Part shown: positions 54,105-62,977 of the stretch, one piece after another | Position numbering within the stretch: the stretch's first letter is position 1 | Layout: every line of letters begins with the position of its first letter | Assembly (NCBI GenBank): GCA_947494035.1 | Contig: CANLTN010000006.1 | Location: 196,989-260,988 of the forward strand | Length of the DNA stretch: 64,000 nt | Source of the DNA: Pseudovibrio sp947494035 | GTDB taxonomy: Bacteria > Pseudomonadota > Alphaproteobacteria > Rhizobiales > Stappiaceae | Direction of reading: 5' to 3' | Translations under genes and position numbers: made by a program | The notes under the pieces: generated by a model | Told to the model about the DNA's origin: nothing | What the model saw: the letters and a program-made list of their open reading frames with translations, nothing else | Database searches by the model: none

Positions 54105-56675
54105 TCAGAACAACACCGAGAACCCAGCATTGATGCTGCCGAAGACGGCGTCGATGGAGTCGTAGGCAGCTTCTACGCCGAAGTCTAACGAGGCGCGGTC
54201 GGTGACCAGATATTCAACATCGGCACCGAGGAACGGGCGCACACCGGCATCGTTCAGGTTCTCGTCATAGGGTACAGCAAAGCCCATGACGGTGGCATCA
54301 AGGTCGTCGCCCCAGTTGGCGTAGATGTCCAGACCGCCGCGCAGTGTGGTGCTCCAGCGGGTGGCATCCTGATTGAGCGCGCTGAAGCCCAGACCTGCAA
54401 CTTGCAGCCGCACGTTGATCTGCTGGTGGTCGCGGGCGGACAGGTTCAAGCCATTGGCTCCACCTTCGCTGTAGCTGTCCTGATGGAACAGGGAGTAACG
54501 CACACCGATGGAGGGGATGAAGAGGTGACTTCTGTAGGGCAGCTCGTAGCCAACGGTCACTTCTGGCGAGATCAGGAAGCCAACGCCGTTATCGCCTGCG
54601 TTGACAATGCCGCCGAGAACCGTGTTATCGAGATAGGTGCGGGAGACGTCATCCCAGTTGATACCACCCAGCAGGTTGATGCCGGTCAGGATACGGTCAA
54701 AGGCGCGGTCATAGTAAATCCCCGCATAAGCCGTCTGCAATGTGTTGTCCCAATAAGGATTGCCCTGATTAACGGAGCCGATGGAATAACCTGCATAGAT
54801 GCCGCCCAATCCGTTGTCTTCAAAGGCTCTGTCATAGCCGACCGTGAAGGCCCCCAGTGCATGGGAGTAGGCCCGCCCGGTGGTGCTGTGCTGACCAAAG
54901 CCGCTAGCATCAAACCAGAAATCCTGAATGAGCCCGTTCTCCTGATTGAGGAACTGGCGGTTCTTGAAGCCACGGGTGGTGATTTCCTGTTGCAGGAAGC
55001 GGATCAAATCGTCTGCCATACGCACGCTTGAGGATCTGAAGAAGCCGTCCGTGTCTATGGAGACAACCTTAAACAGATTGGTGCCTATCTCGCTGACAGT
55101 CAGGGATTGCCCCTGCCCTAACACCGTCAGGCCAGTAGGGCTAGCGCCGACCGTAAAGGCCGCATCAAAGCCACGACCAACGAGCAGTGTATTGCCTGTG
55201 CCAAACCCGCTGCCACTGCCATTGCTGAAGGAGATCTGCCCCTGAATGACGGGATAAGTGAGCAACGACAGCATATTGTTGTTGCCAGTCATCAAGATTG
55301 CGTAGCTGTCCGGTGCCAGATCGGCAAACACACTGCCGTGGTTCTCGAAATTGTTGCCCTCCCCGAACGTTCGGACGCCATAAGAGACTTGGGGGGTACC
55401 GGTTGAGGTGGCTGTTATTCGGCCGCGGTTTTGCATGTAAAAATTGTCGGCATCAATCTGAACACCGGTGGCTCTACTATTGCCTCTAACCGCAATTTCC
55501 GCCCCCTGCTCCACAATCAGGAACGAAGAGGTAGTCCCTTCTCCCTCACTAAATATACCAATAGCCTCATCCGCTGAGACAACATTTATGCGGCTGTTGG
55601 CGCCGATGATCGCTCTACTCGTGGTCGGTACAGCGTTACCATCCTGAATCAGGCCAAAACCAATAACTCCTGCCCGAACATTAATGATGGAGTTCTCGCC
55701 TAAGACAAAATAGTTGTCAGTTGACTCTTGATATACGGCGCTAGAGAACGAACCTCCACTGGTGTTAATTTGGGTATTCGCTCCGAGAATTGTTCTGGCG
55801 GGGCCGGAGGAAGTCTCTTGCTGGATACCAATGCCATCACCTGCACCATTAGCTGTAATTCGAGCACCCGCCCCTAGAGAAGTGCTAACAAATCCAACGG
55901 AACTTTCTTGCGAAATTGCAATAGCATCACCTGTAGCAGTAGCTGTGACCCGAGCCCCTGTCCCAAAGATGCTCGTTAGATCACCGCTATCGATTCCAAC
56001 CTGTACGAATCCTAACGCATCCCCCGCAAGGGCATCGGCCTGTATTAGGGTATTTGCTCCGAACTCACTAAAACCGTCCGTAGCGGTTCCAACCTGCACA
56101 ATTCCAAAAGCGAGCCCATTCCCGTTAGTGAACACCCGCCCGTTTGGTCCGAACTGGATATTGTTCTCGCCCGTATCATTAAATTGAAATATTCCATATG
56201 CTTCCGCGTCGGGTGACGACGACCTAATAGTAGCGTTCTCCAGATTGATTGTATTTTCACCAATTGCTGAGATTTGTACCACCCCTGCTATTTGTAAAGC
56301 ATCTCCAGCATCAATTGCGGTGATGTTTCCACCTTGGCCTACATTGAGAATGTTGTACGTATCTCCATCCTGATTGACGGTATTCAATGTGCCTCCGGGT
56401 GTATCGATTGTTGCAGAAACCGGCCCGAAAAGGGTGAAGATGCTATTATTGCCTACGGCATCGAGTGCAACTGTGCCGGGATCGACAATTATGCTTCCCG
56501 TGCTGGTAACAATAACCTCACCATCTGAACCCAGAGTTACAGGGCTGGTTTCTGGTCCGAAGATCACAGTTTGGGCGCTTGCACTGCCTGCGGAGGCTGC
56601 GAGGGTTGCCACCATAATCGTGGCGAGGCCTGTACTGCGGAGAAACGTCTTGCGATCAGCTGACTTTACCAACAT
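54105..56675 (-). CDS. Autotransporter 3 of the array (barrel type B)
   Basis: 856 residues. Signal peptide ends near GSASAQT, then ETSPVTLGSDGEVIVTSTGS and a passenger of short units like FGANTLIQADALAGDALGFV, the beta-helix type with one strand-turn per 20 or so residues. Barrel type B from about 600, ending in Phe. ATG 56675 is preferred to TTG 56678 because of spacing to AGGTGG. Same leader sequence as genes 2 and 5. Confidence 0.88.
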   Translation of the reverse strand: MLVKSADRKTFLRSTGLATIMVATLAASAGSASAQTVIFGPETSPVTLGSDGEVIVTSTGSIIVDPGTVALDAVGNNSIFTLFGPVSATIDTPGGTLNTVNQDGDTYNILNVGQGGNITAIDAGDALQIAGVVQISAIGENTINLENATIRSSSPDAEAYGIFQFNDTGENNIQFGPNGRVFTNGNGLAFGIVQVGTATDGFSEFGANTLIQADALAGDALGFVQVGIDSGDLTSIFGTGARVTATATGDAIAISQESSVGFVSTSLGAGARITANGAGDGIGIQQETSSGPARTILGANTQINTSGGSFSSAVYQESTDNYFVLGENSIINVRAGVIGFGLIQDGNAVPTTSRAIIGANSRINVVSADEAIGIFSEGEGTTSSFLIVEQGAEIAVRGNSRATGVQIDADNFYMQNRGRITATSTGTPQVSYGVRTFGEGNNFENHGSVFADLAPDSYAILMTGNNNMLSLLTYPVIQGQISFSNGSGSGFGTGNTLLVGRGFDAAFTVGASPTGLTVLGQGQSLTVSEIGTNLFKVVSIDTDGFFRSSSVRMADDLIRFLQQEITTRGFKNRQFLNQENGLIQDFWFDASGFGQHSTTGRAYSHALGAFTVGYDRAFEDNGLGGIYAGYSIGSVNQGNPYWDNTLQTAYAGIYYDRAFDRILTGINLLGGINWDDVSRTYLDNTVLGGIVNAGDNGVGFLISPEVTVGYELPYRSHLFIPSIGVRYSLFHQDSYSEGGANGLNLSARDHQQINVRLQVAGLGFSALNQDATRWSTTLRGGLDIYANWGDDLDATVMGFAVPYDENLNDAGVRPFLGADVEYLVTDRASLDFGVEAAYDSIDAVFGSINAGFSVLF

Positions 56676-56914
56676 CAAGTTCCACCTAGATTCGTTGATT
56701 CGTACAATGGTTTTAATGATATACTATTGATAGCTAAGTATTTAGAGGAGGAGTAGTTAAGTATTCTAGGTACATAAAAGAATCAGTGGCAATAATACCA
56801 AGTATTATTAAGTATATGATTTTTGGGTGATTGAGCTGGTCATTTTGGCGCAAGTCTTAGGCTGCTGAAGAATGCAATTGAATCTTTACACCACGCTTCT
56901 GATCAGAGCACTCC

Positions 56915-59383
56915 TCAGAACAACACCGAGAAGCCAGCGTTGATGCTGCCGAAGACGGCGTCGATGGAGTCGTAGGCAGCTTCTACGCCCAAGTCCAGTG
57001 TGGCGCGGTCGGTGAGACGGTATTCAGCGTCTGCCCCGATGAAGGGCCGCACGCCGCCGTTGTTGTCCTCCAGAGCGTAGGGAATGGGAGTACCGCCAAG
57101 GGTGGCATCGACATTGTTGCCCCAGTTGGCGTAAACATCCAGACCACCACGCAGGATGGTGCTCCAACGGCTGCCTTGATTAAGCGCTCTCAGGCCCACA
57201 CCAGCCACTTCCAGCCGCACGTTGATCTGCTGGCGGTTGAGTGCGGAAAGGTTGAGGCCACTGGGGCCGCCTTCGCTGTAGCCTTGCTGATGGAAGAAGG
57301 TGTACCGCCCGCTGACGGACGGGATCACCAGAATACCCCGGTAGGGCACCTCATAGCCAGCCGTGATCTCTGGCGAGATCAGGAAGCCGGTGCCGTTGCT
57401 TTTACCGGTGGTAATGCCGCCCGGTACGGTGTTGTCCAGATACCGGCGTTTGGTGTCATCAAAGGTTATGCCGCCCAGCAGATTTATGCCGGTCAGGATA
57501 CGGTCAAAGGCACGGTCATAATAGGCGCCGGCATAGGCTGTCTGCAGTGTGCTGTCCCATAAAGCATTGCCTTCAGTGACAGAGCCGATTGAGTAGCCGC
57601 CATAAACCCCGCCCAGAGCGTTGCTTTCCAAAGCCCGGTCATAGCCTATGGTAAACGCCCCCATGGCGTGGGCATAGGTGCGCCCGCTGGTGCTGTGTTG
57701 ACCGAACCCGCTGGCATCAAACCAGAAGTCCTGAATGAGCCCGTTGTCCTGATAGAGGAACGAGCGGTTCTGGATGGCGCGGGTGGTAATGTGCTGTTGC
57801 AAAAAGCGAACCAGATCATCACTCATGCGGACGCTGGATGATCTTAGGAGATCGTCCTGGTCTATTGTGAGAACCTGAAACAGATTAGGACCGATCTGGT
57901 TGACGACCAAAGGTTGCCCCTGTCCCAGAACAGTAAGCTCACCCGGTGCAGCGCCGACAGTAAAGGCCGCATCAAAACCGCTGCCAATGATCAGGGTATT
58001 GTCTGTCCCGAACCCACCGCCCCCATCGCCGAAGGTGATCTGGCCTTGAATGACCGGATTGGTGAGCAGGGAGAGCGTATTGTCATTGCCGTCCATCAAA
58101 ATAGCGTGGCTGTCCTGCGCCAGATCGGCAAACACTCTGCTGTGGTTCACAAAACTGTTGCCATCGCCGACCATGCGAACACCATGAGATTCTGGATTGG
58201 CATTGGTGGAGTGGGCTATGATCCTACCACTGCTTTGCATCTTGAAATTGCTTGCTTCAATATCGACGCCTTGAGCTGTATCGCCTGAGGCATACACCTC
58301 GCCCCCTTGTGCAAGAGTAAGGAACGAGGAGCTACCCGTTGAAAAAACAACAATGCCTACAGCATTTGTTGCCCCTCTAACGTTTATCTGGCTATTGGCA
58401 AGGATGGTAGTCGAAGTATCACCCGTTGAAGCGAACTGATTGAGACCAAAGGCACCGTCATCTTCAGATATAACGTTAAGTATAGAATTTGCTCCAAAAA
58501 ATACATCAGATTCAACTGCACCATGAATTACACCATCTGCTCTATCAGAGGCAGTAACATTAACAATAGATCCACTCCCAACAGTCAAGACTGCTGATCC
58601 ACCCAAAGCAAACTGAAATATACCGCTAGCCTCATCGAAATCACTATTCGCACGGATCTGTGAATTTGACCCAATCGTGATTGTTGTTTCTCCATTTCCA
58701 ATGGCGGCTTGCAATATTGCTCTGGAAATTATTTGAGAATCTGTCTCTATTTTGGTGCCTGCTGCCAGTGAGATCCTGCCGTTACCAGAAACCCCGACTT
58801 GAAACTGCTGAATTCCGAGCGCATCCTCATTCGTGTCGACTATGATGGAACTGTTCGCCCCAAACTGGATTATGTTATCGCCGTTGGTGTTACGTTGTTC
58901 TATCCCTAAACCATCATTGTTAGGTGCCATAACGCTAATAGTGGCATTTTCTAATTCAACTGTATTAAGGCCGTTGACAGTGGTCTGTCGCACTCCAATG
59001 GCATCATTATTACTTCCATCTTCAGCTGCGAAAATGTTTCCCCCCTGCCCTACAATGAGAGTGTTGAAAGTATCTCCATCCTGTAAGATGGTAGTTAGTG
59101 GAGTGGCGCCTATTACATCGGTTGCAGAAACAGGACCATTAAGGGTGATCACGCTGTTAAACCCGTTGGCATCAATGGCAAACAAGCTGGGGTCAACAGT
59201 AATGCTGCCTGTACTGGTGACAGTAACTGTGTCGTCAGCACCCAGAACGACAGGGGTGTTCTGCGGGGCGTCAATCACAATCTGTGCAATGGCGATGTTG
59301 GAGAAGCCAACTGAGGCAAGAGTGATGGCGACAAATCCAAATGCAGAGGCATAGATCTTGCGACGTATTGGCTTCATGAACAT
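56915..59383 (-). CDS. Autotransporter 4 of the array, chimeric (type B passenger, type A barrel)
   Basis: 822 residues. Signal peptide ends near IAIAQ. The passenger (FGANSSIIVDTNEDALGI and similar units; RIIAHSTNANPESHGVRM) resembles the type B genes, while the barrel (ITFDDTKRRYLDNT, NRQQINVRLEVAGVGL) is nearly identical to gene 1. The last 20 codons switch back to type B sequence (LDLGVEAAYDSIDAVF). This mixture is visible directly and points to recombination. ATG 59383 with GAGGTG upstream. Confidence 0.88.
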   Translation of the reverse strand: MFMKPIRRKIYASAFGFVAITLASVGFSNIAIAQIVIDAPQNTPVVLGADDTVTVTSTGSITVDPSLFAIDANGFNSVITLNGPVSATDVIGATPLTTILQDGDTFNTLIVGQGGNIFAAEDGSNNDAIGVRQTTVNGLNTVELENATISVMAPNNDGLGIEQRNTNGDNIIQFGANSSIIVDTNEDALGIQQFQVGVSGNGRISLAAGTKIETDSQIISRAILQAAIGNGETTITIGSNSQIRANSDFDEASGIFQFALGGSAVLTVGSGSIVNVTASDRADGVIHGAVESDVFFGANSILNVISEDDGAFGLNQFASTGDTSTTILANSQINVRGATNAVGIVVFSTGSSSFLTLAQGGEVYASGDTAQGVDIEASNFKMQSSGRIIAHSTNANPESHGVRMVGDGNSFVNHSRVFADLAQDSHAILMDGNDNTLSLLTNPVIQGQITFGDGGGGFGTDNTLIIGSGFDAAFTVGAAPGELTVLGQGQPLVVNQIGPNLFQVLTIDQDDLLRSSSVRMSDDLVRFLQQHITTRAIQNRSFLYQDNGLIQDFWFDASGFGQHSTSGRTYAHAMGAFTIGYDRALESNALGGVYGGYSIGSVTEGNALWDSTLQTAYAGAYYDRAFDRILTGINLLGGITFDDTKRRYLDNTVPGGITTGKSNGTGFLISPEITAGYEVPYRGILVIPSVSGRYTFFHQQGYSEGGPSGLNLSALNRQQINVRLEVAGVGLRALNQGSRWSTILRGGLDVYANWGNNVDATLGGTPIPYALEDNNGGVRPFIGADAEYRLTDRATLDLGVEAAYDSIDAVFGSINAGFSVLF

Positions 59384-59674
59384 CAAAGAACACCTCGGCT
59401 TGATGACTACTGAAATAGTCGCACTGATGATTCCTGTTTACAGGAGAATGCGTTGGCCCCATATCCATGAAGACTGAGTTAGTCATTTTAGTATTGTTGA
59501 AATGACTCATGGTGCTCACGTGGATGAGCAGTGCTTAGAGCTTGGCACGACGGAGTAATACTCACGCCTTTACGTGCTCTGTTGGGGGCTCGCTCCTGTT
59601 TCCCGAAATAAACACCAATAACCAGTCCATCTCTGCGGAATTGTGGCCTTTGGTGTTCATCCAACGGCCCCGCT

Positions 59675-62600
59675 TCAGAACAACACAGAGAACCCTGCAT
59701 TGATGCTGCCGAAGACGGCGTCGATGGAGTCGTAGGCAGCTTCTACGCCGAAGTCTAATGAGGCGCGGTCGGTGACCAGATATTCAACATCGGCACCGAG
59801 GAAGGGGCGCACACCCGCATCGTTCAGGTTCTCGTCATAGGGAACAGCAAAACCCATGACGGTGGCATCAAGGTCATCCCCCCAGTTCGCGTAGATGTCC
59901 AGACCGCCACGCAGTGTGGTGCTCCAGCGGGTGGCGTCCTGATTGAGCGCGCTGAAGCCCAGACCTGCCACTTGCAGCCGCACGTTGATTTGCTGGTGGT
60001 TGCGGTTGGTCAGCCGTAAGCCATTAACCCCGCCTTCACTGTAGCTGTCCTGATGGAACAGGGAATAGCGCAGGGCCACAGAAGGGACGAACAGATGGCT
60101 TCCGTAGGGCACCTCGTAGCCGACGGTGACCTCTGGCGAGATCAGGAAGCCGACGCCGTTGTCGCCTGCATTGACAATCCCGCCAAGAACTGTGTTATCG
60201 AGATAGGTGCGGGACACATCATCCCAGTTGATGCCGCCCAGCAAGTTGATGGCGGTCAGAATGCGATCAAAGGCGCGGTCGTAATAGATCCCCGCATAGG
60301 CGGTCTGCAATGTGTTGTCCCAATAAGAATTGCCCTGATTGACGGAGCCGATGGAATAACCGGCATAAACTCCGCCCAGCCCGTTGTCTTCAAAGGCTCT
60401 GTCATAACCGACTGTGAAAGCCCCCAGTGCATGGGAGTAGGCCCGCCCGGTGGTGCTGTGCTGGCCGAAGCCGCTGGCATCAAACCATAAATCCTGAATG
60501 AGACCGTTCTCCTGATTAAGGAACTGGCGGTTCTTGAAGCCACGGGTGGTGATTTCCTGCTGCAGGAAGCGGATCAAATCATCTGCCATACGCACGCTTG
60601 AGGATCTGAAGAAGCCTTCGGAGCTGATGGAGACAACCTTGAGCAGATTGGTGCCGATCTGGTTGACAGACAGGGATTGACCCTGTCCCAGAACGGTAAG
60701 CTGAGACGGATCAGCGCCCACTGTAAAGGCCGCATCAAAGCCACGACCGATAAGCAGCGTATTGCCGCTCCCGAACGTACCAAACCCATCGCCGAATGTG
60801 ATCTGCCCCTGAATGACGGGATAGGTAAGCAGCGACAGCATGTTGTTGTCACCATTCATCAAAATGGCGTGGCTGTCCGGCGCCAGATCGGCAAACACCC
60901 TGCCGTGGTTCTCGAAATTGTTGGCGTCCCCGACCATGCGAACGCCATACGACTCGGGCGTTGCGTTGGTTGACGTGGCGAAAATCCTGCCCCCGTTGTT
61001 CTGCAGGTCGAATCCGCTTGCTTCCACATCAACACCGTAGGCTGTATCACCAGTAACGTGAATTTCTACACCATGTCCCAGCGTAAGAAACGACGAGTTG
61101 GCAATAGTGGCCCAGCTTAAAATGCCCCAACCATTCTCCCCCGCTTGGACGTTAATGCGGCTGTTGGCATGGATGATAGCGCTGTTGCTATTCGTTGCGA
61201 AGGAAGGGGCTTGTTGTAGACCGTAACCATCGGTTCCTGCGACAACATTGATACTGGAGAGCTCACCTAGAACAAAACCGCTGTCATCTGAAACTTGAAG
61301 TATGCCTGTAGAGGCGCCGTCTGATGTTGAGTTTACATGGGTATCTGATCCGAAAATCATAGTGGCAAGCCCGGATGCAGTTCGCTGCACCAGACCTTCG
61401 GAGCTACCTACCCCGTCTACATTGATCCGCGTACCTACTCCAAACAGAATTGCTAAATCACCAGTAATTGAGGCATTCTGTGCGATTCCTGTAGCCATAA
61501 AAAGTCCGGCATCTACATCGATGCGTGTATTTGATCCGAACTCGGCTTCATTGTTACCGTTTCTTATCAGCTGAAATGCACCGCTTGCCGTCTGATCCCC
61601 GACAACGGATAATTCTCCGTTTGACCTAAATTCGAGTGTGTTTGTGCCGGTGATAGTCTCCTGCCGTATTCCCAAGGCAGAGTTTTCCGAAGCAAGGCTT
61701 ATGCGGCTGTTGTCATGAAGGACAGCGCTGTTGGTACCGGAACTGGCATCGGTAAGTTGTTCGAGGCCGAAACCAAAGAATTCTGATGCAACAGTAATGC
61801 TAGAGTCTTCTCCTAAAACAAAACGGTTCTCTGGTGAACGTTGTTCTACGCCAGTTGCGACAGCGTTTCCCGAACTGGTAATATGTACGCCTGACCCAAG
61901 AATTATACTGGCAGAGCCTAAGGGAGTGAATTGAGAGATAGCAGTAGATGAAAGAAACAATAAACTAGTGCTCCTCACATCAACCTGGCCATCATTCTCA
62001 AACACGATTGTTAAATCACCAGAAATATTGGCACTCTGATTGACACCTAAACTAGAACCAGTCGATTCTACGTCAATGTGTGTACCTGACCCAAACGTAC
62101 TGGTTGTGTTGCTACTTTGAGTTAACTGTAAGACTCCTATGGCCCCTTCGGACCCTCCGAAAACAGATACCCCACTGTCTGATCCAAATTGCACCGTTGC
62201 GTCCTGCATTCCCGCCCGTTGGTCAATACCACGAACCACCTCAGCATTAGGGGCTGTTACGGAAATTTGGGCGTTTTCCAGATCAACTGTATGGGTGGCG
62301 GTGAGATTATTTTGGTACACACCTCTTACGAAGTCGGCTGCTCCAATATCAGTGGCGGTAATGTTGCCTCCTTGGAGCACGATGAGCGTGTTGGTCGTAT
62401 CCCCGTTCTGAAAGATGGTAGCCAAACTATCGACGTTGCCGGGTGAATTGATCGTTCCAGAAACCGGACCAGAGAGGGTGATTTCACTGTTAAAGCCGTT
62501 GGAGTTAATGGCAAAGAAGCCGGGATTAACATCTATACTACCGGTGTCTGTGACCGTGACCGTACCATCTTCCCCCAGAGTGACCGCAGTGCCCTGAGGG

Positions 62601-62725
62601 GCGCTGATCACATCATCTGCACTGATAGCGGCAGAGGTGCTGGCTAGGGTTGCCGCCACAAGTGATATGATGGCCAAGCCTGTACTGTGAAGATAGGTCT
62701 GGCTCATTGCAGTTTTACTGAACAT
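59675..62725 (-). CDS. Autotransporter 5 of the array (barrel type B), longest passenger
   Basis: 1016 residues. Signal peptide region around STSAAISADD, then PQGTAVTLGEDGTVTVTDTG. The passenger is about 200 residues longer than in the other type B genes because the FGSNTRIDVDAG-type unit set is duplicated: NRFVLGEDSSITVASEFFG is followed later by SGFVLGELSSINVVAGTDG. Type B barrel to the terminal Phe. The ATG at 62725 has AGGCGG upstream; the in-frame TTG 62755 has no site. Confidence 0.88.
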   Translation of the reverse strand: MFSKTAMSQTYLHSTGLAIISLVAATLASTSAAISADDVISAPQGTAVTLGEDGTVTVTDTGSIDVNPGFFAINSNGFNSEITLSGPVSGTINSPGNVDSLATIFQNGDTTNTLIVLQGGNITATDIGAADFVRGVYQNNLTATHTVDLENAQISVTAPNAEVVRGIDQRAGMQDATVQFGSDSGVSVFGGSEGAIGVLQLTQSSNTTSTFGSGTHIDVESTGSSLGVNQSANISGDLTIVFENDGQVDVRSTSLLFLSSTAISQFTPLGSASIILGSGVHITSSGNAVATGVEQRSPENRFVLGEDSSITVASEFFGFGLEQLTDASSGTNSAVLHDNSRISLASENSALGIRQETITGTNTLEFRSNGELSVVGDQTASGAFQLIRNGNNEAEFGSNTRIDVDAGLFMATGIAQNASITGDLAILFGVGTRINVDGVGSSEGLVQRTASGLATMIFGSDTHVNSTSDGASTGILQVSDDSGFVLGELSSINVVAGTDGYGLQQAPSFATNSNSAIIHANSRINVQAGENGWGILSWATIANSSFLTLGHGVEIHVTGDTAYGVDVEASGFDLQNNGGRIFATSTNATPESYGVRMVGDANNFENHGRVFADLAPDSHAILMNGDNNMLSLLTYPVIQGQITFGDGFGTFGSGNTLLIGRGFDAAFTVGADPSQLTVLGQGQSLSVNQIGTNLLKVVSISSEGFFRSSSVRMADDLIRFLQQEITTRGFKNRQFLNQENGLIQDLWFDASGFGQHSTTGRAYSHALGAFTVGYDRAFEDNGLGGVYAGYSIGSVNQGNSYWDNTLQTAYAGIYYDRAFDRILTAINLLGGINWDDVSRTYLDNTVLGGIVNAGDNGVGFLISPEVTVGYEVPYGSHLFVPSVALRYSLFHQDSYSEGGVNGLRLTNRNHQQINVRLQVAGLGFSALNQDATRWSTTLRGGLDIYANWGDDLDATVMGFAVPYDENLNDAGVRPFLGADVEYLVTDRASLDFGVEAAYDSIDAVFGSINAGFSVLF

Positions 62726-62977
62726 CAAATACCGCCTAGATTCGATGATTCGCAACGTAACTTATTCGCACATTATTAGTAACTTAGTATTATTCAGAGA
62801 AGAACCTAGTGAAACCATGTAAATATATTATGCAATGTCAAATTTACTATTTTTGAAGGCCGTAATTAAACTTCAACTGGATAAATACTTATTTGAACTT
62901 CACAAAAGGCAACATGACTACACTTCTTGCAGCCTCATTCTGGAAGGAGGCAGCCTTAAACCGTGAGGCTCCACTCC

